Part shown: one piece after another, positions 42,607 to 52,671 of the stretch
How positions within the stretch are numbered: position 1 is the stretch's first letter
How the letters are laid out: every line of letters starts with the position of its first letter
NCBI RefSeq assembly: GCF_009728485.1
Contig: NZ_VVIQ01000001.1
Coordinates: forward strand, 337,016 to 401,015
Direction: 5' to 3'
DNA: 64,000 nucleotides
Origin: Prevotella vespertina
GTDB taxonomy: Bacteria > Bacteroidota > Bacteroidia > Bacteroidales > Bacteroidaceae
The notes under the pieces: generated by a model
The model's input: only the letters and a program-made list of their open reading frames with translations
What the model was told of the DNA's origin: nothing
The model's database searches: none
Translations under genes and position numbers: made by a program

Positions 42607-42737
42607 TATTGACGATTCTAATAGTCTAGAAATACGAATCTTCTATATAATACTAAACAAACTTAAAAATCTGATGTATAAATCCATATTTTACATAATT
42701 AACCCCGTAAAAGATGTTTAGTCTGAAGATTTCTGAT

Positions 42738-42745
42738 TAAATTTG
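42738..42745 (+). promoter_or_regulatory. -7 element before the DUF6242 gene
   Basis: TAAATTTG lies 26 bases before the ATG. The -33 region has TGTT/TTTA with non-ideal spacing. It would head the long envelope-biogenesis gene run. Confidence 0.55.
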
Positions 42746-42771
42746 CAGCTAAATTCAATTATTAGTATCTG

Positions 42772-44154
42772 ATGCGTAATAAGATATATACTCTTGTAGG
42801 CCTTGTATTGGCAACTTTGATGATGACATCTTGTCTGAAAGATGATGACAATGATGATAATGGCTCAAGTTTTAGAGATACAGCTATAACAGGGTTTACT
42901 CTGGGGCAGCTGAAAGTAAAACGTGATACGCTTACGAAGTCTGGGAAGGATAGTACTTTCTATGCTAAATATGAAGCAAAGAATCTTAGGTTCTATATTG
43001 ACCAAGCGCAGGGGCTGGTTTACAATGTGGACTCCCTGCCTTATGGAACTGATGTGGCGCACGTTTTGGCTACAATAACAACCAAGAACTCTGGTACAGT
43101 TACAATCCTTTCTCAACAAGGAGATAAGCAGACTTACTTTTCTCCGAATGATTCAATCGATTTCACTTCTCCCCGCTCGTTCCGTATCTACTCTAATGCA
43201 CGGGATACTTATCGTGATTATAAGATATCGGTGAATGTGCATAAGCAGAAGGGCAATGTGTTCTCTTGGGTAAGTATGCAGGGTAATAGTAATTTCGGTG
43301 CTTTCACGGCGATGAAGGCTGTAAGTACTAAGGATAAGATATTTGTGTTTGGAACGGATGGAACACAGACGAAGGGATATGTGACGGCGCAGAATGATGG
43401 TAATCATTGGGCTTTGTTGTCTCAGTCTTTCTCTGCACATGCTTATCAGAGCGTATTGGTCAAAGAGAATAAGTTATTTATCTTAGATAGTGGACGAATC
43501 CTTAGTTCTACTGATGGTAACGCTTGGACTCAAGTGGGTACGAATACGAACTTGAAGCAGTTGGTGGCTGCATCTTCTTCGGAGCTATTCGCTTTGACAA
43601 CAGCTGGAAGCTTAGTTCGTTCGCAAGATAATGGGGCTACATGGAATGTTGAGACTCTCGATGATAACGCTTCTCTTCTCCCTGTGAGCAATATCAATTA
43701 TGCCTTATTGAGCAACAATGACGCTGATGATATGAGTCGTGTCTTGCTAGTAGGAACAACTGCTAGTGGGAATAAGACAGTTACTTGGACAAGGCTTTCC
43801 TATAAGAATCGTCCAACAGCAGACGATACTTGGAATTATGTAGAGAATGCAGCAACTAAGTTCCTATTGCCTGCTTATCGCCATCTTACAGTTGTTAATT
43901 ATGATGGTGCTGCGCTAGCTATGGGCGTGGATAATAGTGGCAAATTCGGTTCAATGTTATTGTCTCGTGATGCAGGAATTGTATGGAATAGCGATAAAGA
44001 TTTTAGCTATCCACTGAATGCACAACCCGCTAATACATTTACAGCAACGGTCGACGCAGATGCTTACATTTGGATGATTAGCGGTAGTAAGGTTTGGCGT
44101 GGAAGGCTCAATAGAGTGGGTTGGAAGTTGAATCAAGAGCGTGCTGCAGAGTAA
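42772..44154 (+). CDS. DUF6242-type lipoprotein
   Basis: This 460-residue lipoprotein has the lipobox MMTSC (Cys21) and then an acidic spacer (KDDDNDDNG). Residues about 150-455 carry repeated SSTDGNAWTQVG / SQDNGATWNVE / SRDAGIVWNSD motifs spaced through the chain. These are Asp-box-like turns of a beta-propeller (sialidase/BNR-like), but without sialidase catalytic residues. Bacteroidota proteins of this type are labelled DUF6242 (from memory). It opens the cluster that continues with DUF6089, UppS and BamA, 18 bases upstream of the next gene, so an envelope-related role is plausible. Confidence 0.72.
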   Translation: MRNKIYTLVGLVLATLMMTSCLKDDDNDDNGSSFRDTAITGFTLGQLKVKRDTLTKSGKDSTFYAKYEAKNLRFYIDQAQGLVYNVDSLPYGTDVAHVLATITTKNSGTVTILSQQGDKQTYFSPNDSIDFTSPRSFRIYSNARDTYRDYKISVNVHKQKGNVFSWVSMQGNSNFGAFTAMKAVSTKDKIFVFGTDGTQTKGYVTAQNDGNHWALLSQSFSAHAYQSVLVKENKLFILDSGRILSSTDGNAWTQVGTNTNLKQLVAASSSELFALTTAGSLVRSQDNGATWNVETLDDNASLLPVSNINYALLSNNDADDMSRVLLVGTTASGNKTVTWTRLSYKNRPTADDTWNYVENAATKFLLPAYRHLTVVNYDGAALAMGVDNSGKFGSMLLSRDAGIVWNSDKDFSYPLNAQPANTFTATVDADAYIWMISGSKVWRGRLNRVGWKLNQERAAE

Positions 44155-44172
44155 GTTCTAAGGCTGAGTAAG

Positions 44173-44865
44173 ATGAAAAAGACCATCATTAGCGTTCTTC
44201 TCCTTTTAGTAACAACATCTTTGTGGGCACAGAGTGACCCTGAATATAAGATGGAGTTAGGAGCGGGTGTTGGCTTGATGGGCTATCTTGGCGACTTCAA
44301 TGAGTCTTTAACAAAAGACTTGCAACCAATGGGGACGATGCTTGCCAGATATAATTTCAATCCTTATATGGGGTTGAAGATGAATGTCTCTTTTGGCAAG
44401 ATGAAAGGTTCTTCAGCTGATGCGAAGACCTATTATCCTCAATTTGCCACGACACCTTATCTATTCAATAACTCTTTGGTAGATGTAGGCGTGGCTTACG
44501 AATATAACTTCTTGCCATATGGAACGGGTAAAGATTATCGTGGCGCACAACGTTTGTCACCTTATGTAACAATAGGACTGGGTGCCACGTATGTTAAGAT
44601 AGAGAATGGTAATCGTAGTTCCGCATTCTCGGCTAACCTTCCTATTGGCGTTGGCGTTAAGTATAAGGTTGGCGATCGAACGAATATCGGACTAGAGTGG
44701 GCGATGCATTTCTCACTCTCTGACGAACTAGATGGGCAAAGAGATCCCTACGGAATAAAGAGTAGTGGACTCTTTAAGAATACAGATAGCTATTCAACAC
44801 TTCAATTGACGTTCAGCTATAGCTTTATGACCAAGTGCCGAACATGTCACAATGAAGATGAATAA
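44173..44865 (+). CDS. DUF6089-type outer-membrane beta-barrel protein
   Basis: This 230-residue protein has a signal peptide (TIISVLLLLVTTSLWAQ). An opening strand follows (YKMELGAGVGLMGYLGDFNESL), then a series of amphipathic strands with Gly/Tyr/Asn turns (SPYVTIGLGATYVKI; LPIGVGVKYKVGDRTNIGLEWAMHFS). The final strand, TLQLTFSYSFM, is followed by a short CRTCHNEDE tail with a CxxC pair. Homologous DUF6089 genes commonly sit next to uppS and bamA in Bacteroidota. It is probably an outer-membrane structural protein. Confidence 0.75.
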   Translation: MKKTIISVLLLLVTTSLWAQSDPEYKMELGAGVGLMGYLGDFNESLTKDLQPMGTMLARYNFNPYMGLKMNVSFGKMKGSSADAKTYYPQFATTPYLFNNSLVDVGVAYEYNFLPYGTGKDYRGAQRLSPYVTIGLGATYVKIENGNRSSAFSANLPIGVGVKYKVGDRTNIGLEWAMHFSLSDELDGQRDPYGIKSSGLFKNTDSYSTLQLTFSYSFMTKCRTCHNEDE

Positions 44866-44915
44866 GATGGCTATATAAGGAATAGTAAGAAAGGTTATTT
44901 TCTTCATATATAATC

Positions 44916-45668
44916 ATGGTGGAAGAATTAGACATGACACGGATTCCAGAACACATTGCTATCATTATGGATGGTAATGGGCGCTGGGCAACGGAGCGTA
45001 ATAAGCCCCGTTCTTATGGACATCAGGCAGGAGTGGAGACGGTTCGCCGTATTACTTCTGAGTGTGTACGTCTGGGTGTGAAGTATCTAACGCTTTACAC
45101 CTTCTCTACAGAGAATTGGAGTCGGCCTTCTGATGAGATTGCTGCATTGATGGGGCTGGTCTTGACTTCTTTAGAAGATGAAATCTTTATGAAGAATAAT
45201 GTCCGATTCCGTGTGATAGGTGATATTGGTCGATTGCCTATAGAGGTGCAACAGAAACTCAGAGAGACGGAAGAACATACGGCGAAGAACTCTGCTATGA
45301 CAATGGTTGTTGCTCTTAGTTATAGTTCACGATGGGAGATCACTAAGGCGGTACAGGATATCATTGCTGAAAATCAGGGCAATGAAAAAGTAACGCTACG
45401 TCCCGAAATGATAACAGAAGAGTTACTCAGTAAGCACATGCAAACCAACTTTATGCCTGATCCAGACCTTCTAATAAGGACAGGTGGTGAGCTTCGTATT
45501 TCTAATTACCTTCTTTGGCAGATAGCCTACTCAGAGCTTTACTTCTGTGATACCTATTGGCCAGACTTTGGAGAATGCGATTTACAGCGTGCTATATATA
45601 GTTTCCAAAAGAGACAACGTCGTTTTGGAAAGACAGAGAGACAGATAGAAGAAAACGAAAACAAATAA
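44916..45668 (+). CDS. uppS: Isoprenyl transferase (undecaprenyl diphosphate synthase)
   Basis: This 250-residue cis-prenyltransferase makes the C55 lipid carrier for peptidoglycan and other glycans. The catalytic Asp19 lies in [10 protein letters not shown] (17-25), followed by [10 protein letters not shown]. The C-terminal signature is [24 protein letters not shown]. The ATG at 44916 fits family length; ATG 44934 is a possible alternative. bamA starts 14 bases after its stop, so the two are co-transcribed. Confidence 0.95.
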   Translation: MVEELDMTRIPEHIAIIMDGNGRWATERNKPRSYGHQAGVETVRRITSECVRLGVKYLTLYTFSTENWSRPSDEIAALMGLVLTSLEDEIFMKNNVRFRVIGDIGRLPIEVQQKLRETEEHTAKNSAMTMVVALSYSSRWEITKAVQDIIAENQGNEKVTLRPEMITEELLSKHMQTNFMPDPDLLIRTGGELRISNYLLWQIAYSELYFCDTYWPDFGECDLQRAIYSFQKRQRRFGKTERQIEENENK

Positions 45669-45682
45669 GTTACGCAATATAG

Positions 45683-48304
45683 ATGACGAAGATAAATAAG
45701 GTGTTGATGCTTCTTGCTCTCACTTCTGGAATGACTCTAACGGTGAGCGGACAAGAGAAGATCGTTAATCCAGATATAACTTATTCTGGTAATCCGCATA
45801 CTTATAAGCTTGCAGGACTGGCAGTCAGCGGTATTGATGGTTATGAGGATTATGTACTTACGGGTATTTCTGGGCTCAGCATTGGGCAGGAGTTGGAGGT
45901 ACCAGGAACGGCTATCACTGATGCGGTGAAACGTTATTGGAAGCATGGACTCTTCTCTGATGTATCCATCAGTGCAGATTCTATCGTCGGTGATAAGATT
46001 TACTTGAGAATTAATCTCTTGCCACGACCACGTATCTCGACCATCAATTACAATGGTTTGAAGAAGAGTGAACGGGATGATATGGAGAAGAAGTTGGGCT
46101 TACTGAAAGGTGGTCAGATTACTCCTAATATGATTAGTCGTGCCAAGATACTTGCTAAGAAGTACTTTGATGATAAGGGATATAAGAATGCCGAGATAAA
46201 TATTCTCCAGCGTGATGATGTTGCGAATAAGAATCAAGTCATACTTGATATTGATGTAGATAAGAAGGAGAAACTAAAGGTTCGCAATATTATCATTGAA
46301 GGGAATGAGCAACTTCCAATAAAGAAGATCAAGGGTTCTTTCTTCTCAAAGGGTGCTTTTGCTAAGACACATGAAGTAGGAAAGCTTGGTAATTTACTGA
46401 AGTCAAAGAAGTTTACACCCGAGCGTTGGACAGAAGATAAGAAGAATCTCATTACCAAATACAATGAGTTTGGTTTCCGTGATGCCACCATCTTGAAAGA
46501 TAGTGTGTGGAATGTTGATCCAAAGCATGTGGATATCTATGTAAAGGTAAACGAGGGTAAGAAGTATTATATTCGTAATATCTCTTGGGTCGGAAACACA
46601 GTTTATTCAACTGATTATCTATCTCGTTTGCTTGGAATGAAGAAAGGTGACGTTTATAACCAGACTTATCTAAGTAAGCGACTCTCACAAGATGAGGATG
46701 CTGTTGGTAATGAGTATTGGAATAATGGTTATCTCTTCTATAGGCTTGAGCCAACTGAGGTGAACATTGTCGGCGACTCTATCGACCTTGAGATGCGTAT
46801 TACGGAAGGACAGCAGGCACATATTAATCGTGTGAAGATTAATGGTAACGACCGACTCTATGAGAATGTTGTTCGTCGTGAGTTGCGTACAAAGCCTGGT
46901 GACCTATTCTCTAAAGAGGCTCTTCAGCGTTCCGCCCGCGAGTTAGCATCAATGGGTTATTTTGATCCAGAAGCTATCAACCCTGTTCCTGAACCTAATT
47001 ACGAAGATGGAACAGTGGATATCAATTATAATTTGAAACAGAAGTCTAACGACCAAGTTGAGCTTTCTCTGGGTTGGGGACAGACGGGTGTTATCGGGCG
47101 AGTAGGCTTGAAATTAACTAACTTCTCAATGGCTAATCTCCTCCGTAGAAACCGTGAACATCGTGGTATTATGCCTATCGGTGATGGTGAGACATTGTCT
47201 TTGGGAGCACAGACGAATGGTACTTATTACCAATCTTACAATGTTCAGTATTCAACCAACTGGCTTGGTGGTAAGCGTCCTATCCAATTCAATGTGGGTG
47301 TCTCTTATTCAAAGCAGACTGACGTATCAAGTAATTACTACAACCAGTCGCTGTTGAACAACTATAACAATTATCGTTACGGTTACGGAAACTATAATTA
47401 CAATAGTTATGAAAACTATTATGATCCAGACAAGTACATTAAGTTGTTGAGTGTTTATGCTGGTTGGGGAAAACGTTTGAGTTGGCCTGATGATTACTTC
47501 ACATTGTCTTTACAGTTGCAATATCAGCGTTATATGTTGCGTAACTGGCGATACTTCCTCATGCCAACAGGCACATCTAACAACTTGAACTTGACTGTAG
47601 CACTGAATAGAACATCTACTGATAACCAACTCTTCCCACGTCGTGGTTCAGAGTTCTCAGCATCTTTGACGATTACTCCGCCATGGTCTAAGTGGGATGG
47701 TAAGGACTATGCTCACTTGGCAACGAATCCTAATTCGCCTAATTACTCAAAGGAGCAACAAGAGAAGTATCACTGGATAGAGTATCACAAGTGGAAGTTT
47801 AAGGCACGAACCTTTACAGCTCTTAGTAGCAGTCAGAAGTGTTTCGTTTTGGTTACTCGTGTTGAGTTAGGTCTATTGGGCAGCTATAACAGGAATAAGA
47901 AGAGCCCATTTGAAACCTTCTATATGGGTGGTGATGGTATGAGTGGATACTCTAGTGGCTATGCAGAAGAGACTATTGGATTGCGTGGTTATGAGAATGG
48001 AGCACTCACACCTTCATACGAAGTACAAGGTTACGCATACGACCGCTTCTCTCTAGAGTTGCGTTATCCGTTCCTCTTGGGCAATACAACTATCTATGGT
48101 TTGGGATTTGTTGAGGCTGGTAATGCATGGTCAGAAACAAGTAAGTTCAATCCATTTGATATGAAACGTTCTGCTGGTCTTGGTGTTCGTATATTCCTTC
48201 CAATGGTTGGTATGATGGGTATCGACTGGGCATACGGATTTGATACAGTCTTTGGAAAGAAGGGTGGAAGCCAGTTCCACTTCATCCTTGGACAGGAGTT
48301 CTAG
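45683..48304 (+). CDS. bamA: Outer membrane assembly factor BamA
   Basis: This 873-residue Omp85 protein folds beta-barrel proteins into the outer membrane. A signal peptide (to about residue 23) precedes five POTRA domains (about 25-420; for example KLKVRNIIIEGNEQLP and INRVKINGNDRLYENVVRRELRTKPGD). A 16-stranded barrel follows, with LRGYENGALTP, the conserved VRGF-like lid-loop motif, and SAGLGVRIFLPMVGMMGIDWAYGFD. It ends HFILGQEF with a terminal Phe. A Tyr/Asn-rich insert (NYNNYRYGYGNYNYNSYENYYD, near 555-580) is notable in one extracellular loop. OmpH-family chaperone genes follow, as expected for the BAM pathway. Confidence 0.95.
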   Translation: MTKINKVLMLLALTSGMTLTVSGQEKIVNPDITYSGNPHTYKLAGLAVSGIDGYEDYVLTGISGLSIGQELEVPGTAITDAVKRYWKHGLFSDVSISADSIVGDKIYLRINLLPRPRISTINYNGLKKSERDDMEKKLGLLKGGQITPNMISRAKILAKKYFDDKGYKNAEINILQRDDVANKNQVILDIDVDKKEKLKVRNIIIEGNEQLPIKKIKGSFFSKGAFAKTHEVGKLGNLLKSKKFTPERWTEDKKNLITKYNEFGFRDATILKDSVWNVDPKHVDIYVKVNEGKKYYIRNISWVGNTVYSTDYLSRLLGMKKGDVYNQTYLSKRLSQDEDAVGNEYWNNGYLFYRLEPTEVNIVGDSIDLEMRITEGQQAHINRVKINGNDRLYENVVRRELRTKPGDLFSKEALQRSARELASMGYFDPEAINPVPEPNYEDGTVDINYNLKQKSNDQVELSLGWGQTGVIGRVGLKLTNFSMANLLRRNREHRGIMPIGDGETLSLGAQTNGTYYQSYNVQYSTNWLGGKRPIQFNVGVSYSKQTDVSSNYYNQSLLNNYNNYRYGYGNYNYNSYENYYDPDKYIKLLSVYAGWGKRLSWPDDYFTLSLQLQYQRYMLRNWRYFLMPTGTSNNLNLTVALNRTSTDNQLFPRRGSEFSASLTITPPWSKWDGKDYAHLATNPNSPNYSKEQQEKYHWIEYHKWKFKARTFTALSSSQKCFVLVTRVELGLLGSYNRNKKSPFETFYMGGDGMSGYSSGYAEETIGLRGYENGALTPSYEVQGYAYDRFSLELRYPFLLGNTTIYGLGFVEAGNAWSETSKFNPFDMKRSAGLGVRIFLPMVGMMGIDWAYGFDTVFGKKGGSQFHFILGQEF

Positions 48305-48421
48305 GGTTTGATACTTTGCCTATTGATCCTTGACCATTGACCTTGTAATGTTGGTCTTTGAGCGTTGAGAGATTGTTTTCATAAAACAGAAACGTTAGAT
48401 TTGATTTTAATAATAAGAAGA

Positions 48422-48973
48422 ATGATGAATAAAAAGAAGATATTAAACAGCGTATTGAGGTATGTTTTACCTCTTTACCTTTTCACTCTTTTACCTTTAT
48501 CAGCCTCTGCACAGAAGTTTGCACTCATTGATATGGAATATATCCTTAAGAATGTGCCAGCTTACGAACGTGCGAATGAGCAGTTGAATCAGGTTAGTAA
48601 GAAGTGGCAAGCAGAGGTTGAGGCTTTGAATACAGAAGCTGCAACCATGTACAAGAACTATCAGAATGAAGTAGTATTCCTCTCTCAAGACCAGAAGAAG
48701 AAGAAACAAGATGCTATCTTGGCGAAAGAGAAGCAAGCATCCGACCTCAAACGTAAGTACTTCGGACCAGAGGGTGAGCTCTTCAAGAAGCGCACTAGTT
48801 TGATAAGTCCTATACAAGATGAGATTTATAATGCCGTCAAGGATATCTCCGATCAGCGTGGATATAGTCTTGTTATTGACCGTTCTAGCAATGCTTCTGG
48901 CATTATATATGGGTCACCTAAGGTTGATATCAGCAATGAAGTATTACAGAAGTTAGGTTATGCTTACCAATAA
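48422..48973 (+). CDS. OmpH/Skp-family periplasmic chaperone (copy 1)
   Basis: This protein of about 183 residues has a signal peptide (LRYVLPLYLFTLLPLSASAQ). It starts KFALIDMEYILKNVPAYERANEQL and then has a long charged coiled-coil, the arms of the Skp trimer. It returns to a short strand region (YSLVIDRSSNASGIIYGS). The ATG at 48422 (or 48425) was chosen over a TTG at 48365. Skp proteins carry unfolded outer-membrane proteins to BamA, the gene just upstream. Confidence 0.88.
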   Translation: MMNKKKILNSVLRYVLPLYLFTLLPLSASAQKFALIDMEYILKNVPAYERANEQLNQVSKKWQAEVEALNTEAATMYKNYQNEVVFLSQDQKKKKQDAILAKEKQASDLKRKYFGPEGELFKKRTSLISPIQDEIYNAVKDISDQRGYSLVIDRSSNASGIIYGSPKVDISNEVLQKLGYAYQ

Positions 48974-49058
48974 TATAAGGTGAGACAACCGATATTCATA
49001 GAATCACAAGAACGTTTATAAGAAAACAAAAACATAAACTATTAAAACAATAAAAGCA

Positions 49059-49562
49059 ATGAAAAAGTTATTTTTGATGTTGATGCTCTGTGCACCAATG
49101 ACCTTGTTTGCACAGAAGTTTGGTCACCTTGATTCACAAGCTCTACTCCAGTCTCTCCCAGAGGCAACAGCAGTTCAGAGCAAGTTAGAGGCTAAAGGTA
49201 AGGAATACCAGAAGCAGTTGGAAGACATGCAAGCAGAGTTGCAGCGTCAGGCTGAGGCTTATGACAAAGCAAAGAGCACAATGAATGCAACAAAGCAGGC
49301 AGAAACAGAGAAGAATCTGCAGGATATGTATACAAAGATTCAGCAGACTGCTCAGGACAACCAAAAGGCTTTCAATGAGGAACAGCAGAAGCAACTCGGT
49401 CCTGTACTTGAGAAAGTTCGCAATGCGATTGCAGCTGTTGCAAAGGCAGGAAACTATGTTTACATCATGGAGAAAGCTAATGGTCAGCCATTGTATATCA
49501 ATGAGGCACTTAGCAAGGATGTAACAGCTGAGGTTAAGGCTCAATTGGCTAAGATGAAGTAA
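49059..49562 (+). CDS. OmpH/Skp-family periplasmic chaperone (copy 2)
   Basis: This 167-residue protein has a signal peptide (KKLFLMLMLCAPMTLFAQ). The mature part begins KFGHLDSQALLQSLPEATAVQSKL, followed by a Gln/Glu/Ala-rich coiled-coil (about 45-115) and a C-terminal YVYIMEKANGQPLYINEALSKDVT. It shares order and length with the first copy but little exact sequence. It is 85 bases after copy 1. Confidence 0.9.
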   Translation: MKKLFLMLMLCAPMTLFAQKFGHLDSQALLQSLPEATAVQSKLEAKGKEYQKQLEDMQAELQRQAEAYDKAKSTMNATKQAETEKNLQDMYTKIQQTAQDNQKAFNEEQQKQLGPVLEKVRNAIAAVAKAGNYVYIMEKANGQPLYINEALSKDVTAEVKAQLAKMK

Positions 49563-49597
49563 AAGTATGTACGGGAGTCTTTGCCCGTGTTAATATG

Positions 49598-49671
49598 CCT
49601 CTAGAGAGTCGACTCTCAAGAGGAGATAAGGGTGAGGTCACCGCACGAATTAGTATTCTTGCGTTGACCTC
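49598..49671 (+). terminator. Two hairpins between OmpH copies 2 and 3
   Basis: The first is CCTCTAGAGAGTCGACTCTC with AGAGG, containing the perfect 14-bp palindrome GAGAGTCGACTCTC (49604-49617). The second pairs TGAGGTCA (49633-49640) with TGACCTCA (49664-49671) and extends inward through CGCA/TGCG, before TTATTTG. They may attenuate transcription or stabilise the upstream mRNA inside the operon. Confidence 0.55.
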
Positions 49672-49712
49672 ATTATTTGTATTTATATATAGAAGAGATA
49701 ATAATTAATAGG

Positions 49713-50228
49713 ATGAAAAAGCTATTCTTTTCCTTTGCTTTGATGTTGTTACCACTCTTAGCAGTCGCACAACAAACTACTCCAAGCCTAAAGTTCGGTT
49801 ACTTTAGTTATGAGAAGGTATTGCACGCAATGGCAGACTATGCCACAGCAACACGTAGTTTGAATGACTTAAAGGCGAAATATGATGCAGAAACAAAGCG
49901 TTCGGCTGATGACTTCAACAATCGTTATGAGGATTTCCTTGATGTTCAGCACAAGTTAGAACCCTCTATTCTCCGTAAGCGGCAAGCAGAGTTAGAGGAG
50001 TTGATGGACCGCAACATCGCCTTTCGTAAGGAGACAGATCGTCTCTTAAAGAAGGCTGAAGCAGATCTCTATGCGCCTGTTCGTAAGAAACTAGACAATA
50101 CTGTTCGTGAGATGGGTAAGGAGAGTGGGTACGCCTTCATTCTTAACTCAGACAATAACAACCTTCCGTTTGTGAATACAGCCATAGGAGAAGACATCAC
50201 AGATGCACTTATCTCTGCGCTTAAGTAG
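49713..50228 (+). CDS. OmpH/Skp-family periplasmic chaperone (copy 3)
   Basis: This 171-residue protein has the signal peptide MKKLFFSFALMLLPLLAVAQ. The mature region reads LKFGYFSYEKVLHAMADYATATRSL, then a coiled-coil (about 50-120) and GYAFILNSDNNNLPFVNTAIGEDIT. The start at 49713 gives the signal peptide; 12 upstream in-frame codons are rejected. It is the third Skp-like gene in a row, with murI 85 bases downstream. Confidence 0.88.
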   Translation: MKKLFFSFALMLLPLLAVAQQTTPSLKFGYFSYEKVLHAMADYATATRSLNDLKAKYDAETKRSADDFNNRYEDFLDVQHKLEPSILRKRQAELEELMDRNIAFRKETDRLLKKAEADLYAPVRKKLDNTVREMGKESGYAFILNSDNNNLPFVNTAIGEDITDALISALK

Positions 50229-50313
50229 ATTGTATTCAAGTGTCTGAAACCATTAATAAGCAAAACGATAGAGCCTTAAAGCCCTATTTAATAACGATTT
50301 GATAAAGAGGATA

Positions 50314-51153
50314 ATGTCACAATATTCGCAACAGCCAGGCCCTATTGGCGTGTTTGACTCTGGTTATGGCGGGTTAACCATTCTGCATGGTATCCGCCAG
50401 TTATTGCCTGATTACGATTATATCTACCTTGGAGATAATGCCCGTGCACCTTATGGTTCACGTTCATTTGATGTTGTTTACCAATTTACACGGCAGGCTG
50501 TAATGAAACTCTTTGAGTCTGGTTGTCAGTTAGTGATACTTGGTTGTAACACAGCATCAGCCAAGGCACTACGCAGCATACAGCAGAATGACTTACCCAA
50601 ACTCGATCCTCAGCGCCGCGTGTTAGGTGTGATTCGACCTACAGCAGAGGTGATTGGCAAACTTACCCACTCACGTCATGTTGGCGTGTTGGCTACAGAA
50701 GGGACAATAAAGAGTCATAGCTATAAGCTTGAAATACAAAAGCTATGGGACGACGTGACGGTGACGGGTATTCCTTGTCCGCTTTGGGTGCCTATCATTG
50801 AGAACAATGAAGCAGATACCCCAGGTGCTGATTACTTCGTGAAGAAGCGTATAGACCTTATCTTAGAACGTGATCCACAAATTGACACGCTCATCCTTGG
50901 CTGTACGCATTATCCCATCCTCATGCCTAAAATACGGAAGCATGTTCCAGAGAATGTGCAGATTGTTGCACAAGGCGAGTATGTTGCAGAGAGCTTACAA
51001 GACTATTTGCGACGCCATCCAGATATGGAGCAACGATGCACGAAACATGGAACTGTGAGGTATCTAACGACAGAGAACCCAGAGAAGTTCAAAGAGAACG
51101 CCCAAATCTTCATCCATGAGGAAGTCAATGTGGAGCATGTGGATTTGGAGTAA
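50314..51153 (+). CDS. murI: Glutamate racemase
   Basis: This 279-residue enzyme makes D-glutamate for peptidoglycan. The two catalytic cysteines are visible: Cys78 in LVILGCNTASAKAL and the second in LILGCTHYPIL near residue 194. IGVFDSGYGGLTIL (Asp15) opens the protein. The ATG at 50314 was chosen over a TTG five codons upstream. It sits in the envelope-biogenesis run after the OmpH genes, and a lipoprotein gene follows after 51 bases. Confidence 0.95.
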   Translation: MSQYSQQPGPIGVFDSGYGGLTILHGIRQLLPDYDYIYLGDNARAPYGSRSFDVVYQFTRQAVMKLFESGCQLVILGCNTASAKALRSIQQNDLPKLDPQRRVLGVIRPTAEVIGKLTHSRHVGVLATEGTIKSHSYKLEIQKLWDDVTVTGIPCPLWVPIIENNEADTPGADYFVKKRIDLILERDPQIDTLILGCTHYPILMPKIRKHVPENVQIVAQGEYVAESLQDYLRRHPDMEQRCTKHGTVRYLTTENPEKFKENAQIFIHEEVNVEHVDLE

Positions 51154-51204
51154 AGCAATAAAAGCAAGGGGAGTATCGTTAGATAAGAACCAAAAAGATA
51201 GATA

Positions 51205-52671
51205 ATGAAGAAATTAACCATACTATGCCTCTTGGCGATAGTAGCCCTGATAACAGCCTGTTCGGACGATGATACATTTACAACATCACGTTCGAACTTG
51301 TTGTCTTTCTCATCGGATACGTTGAAGTTAGATACCACTTTTTCTAATGTCCCTACATCCACAAAGACCTTCTGGGTGTATAATCGCTCGGGAGCTGGGC
51401 TTCGATTGACGAATGTCCGACTAGCACAAGGCAATCAAACGGGGTTCCGTGTGAATGTCAGTGGAGACGAGTTGAATGCAGCTAATGGCTATCAAGTGAA
51501 AGACTTAGAGGTGAGAAACAAGGATAGTATTCGTGTATTTGTGGAAATGACATCGCCTCTGAATAATGGAACAAGTCCACAGGAGATAGTAGATAACCTT
51601 ATATTTACACTTGAGAGTGGCGTTCAGCAACGTGTAATCCTTAGTGCTTACAGCTGGGATGCGCAACTTCTAAAGGGTTTGAAGGTCGCCAGTAATATGA
51701 CATTAACAGGCTCTAAGCCCATTGTCTTACAAGATACTCTGAAGGTAGAAGCGGGTGCGACACTTACAATACCAGCTGGAACAACGCTTTACTTCTCGCA
51801 GAAAGCATCACTGGAAGTGTATGGCTCGTTGCGATGTGAGGGTACGGCGGATCATCCCGTGGTGTTACGTGGTGACCGATTAGACCGCCTCTTCCCTTAT
51901 CTTCCCTATGACCATGTGAGTGGACAATGGCAAGGAATACACTTCCATGCCGATAGTTACGATAATGTCATTAGTCATACCGACCTCCATTCAGCTTATA
52001 ATGGTATCGTGTGTGACGCTGCCAACACCTCGCAAAACAAACTTACACTGGCTAACTCAACCATACATAATTGTCAAGGATATGGTTTGAAGGCTGTAAA
52101 TAGTAAGGTGGAAGCCTATAATACACAATTCTCTAACACATTGATGGACTGCGCCTCCTTCCTTGGTGGGCACATTACGCTGACTCATTGCACCTTTGCT
52201 CAGTTCTATCCTTTCGATAGTAACCGCGGTGCAGCATTAAGTCTTGGCAATCATGAAGGCGATAAGGACTATCCTTTACAGGCTTTCAACATGGTTAACT
52301 CATTGGTAACTGGCTATTCTGAAGATGTCCTCATGGTGTATAACAAGGACGGAGTAACAGCCAATTATCAGTTCGATCATTGTCTGTTACGCACGCCAAA
52401 GCCAAAGGATACCGCTTTGCTCGCACGTTTTACAGACGTTATTTGGGAGAACACAAAGGACTATCCAGGGGGTGGAGATAAGCAATTTGTCAAGGTCAAT
52501 GCCGATAAGCAAGACTATGACTTGCACCTTAAAAAGCCAGAGAATAACGTTCTCTCACCTGCTATTGATGCAGGGCGAGTATTAACAGATACACGTTTCG
52601 CAACCGATCATGATGGTAAGCAGCGTGATAATAAACCAGATATTGGCTGTTATGAGCTGATAGCTAATTAA
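51205..52671 (+). CDS. Right-handed beta-helix lipoprotein
   Basis: This 488-residue lipoprotein has the lipobox LITAC (Cys19). An N-terminal Ig-like part (about 30-150) precedes a parallel beta-helix with repeated short strands: LTIPAGTTLYFSQKASLEVYG, GIHFHADSYDNVISHTDLHSA, NKLTLANSTIHNCQGYGLKAV and HITLTHCTFAQF (about 180-330). The C-terminus, SPAIDAGRVLTDTRFATDHDG...PDIGCYE, is the common tail of such surface beta-helix proteins. No polysaccharide-lyase catalytic set is evident. It probably faces the cell surface; its ligand is unknown. Confidence 0.8.
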   Translation: MKKLTILCLLAIVALITACSDDDTFTTSRSNLLSFSSDTLKLDTTFSNVPTSTKTFWVYNRSGAGLRLTNVRLAQGNQTGFRVNVSGDELNAANGYQVKDLEVRNKDSIRVFVEMTSPLNNGTSPQEIVDNLIFTLESGVQQRVILSAYSWDAQLLKGLKVASNMTLTGSKPIVLQDTLKVEAGATLTIPAGTTLYFSQKASLEVYGSLRCEGTADHPVVLRGDRLDRLFPYLPYDHVSGQWQGIHFHADSYDNVISHTDLHSAYNGIVCDAANTSQNKLTLANSTIHNCQGYGLKAVNSKVEAYNTQFSNTLMDCASFLGGHITLTHCTFAQFYPFDSNRGAALSLGNHEGDKDYPLQAFNMVNSLVTGYSEDVLMVYNKDGVTANYQFDHCLLRTPKPKDTALLARFTDVIWENTKDYPGGGDKQFVKVNADKQDYDLHLKKPENNVLSPAIDAGRVLTDTRFATDHDGKQRDNKPDIGCYELIAN

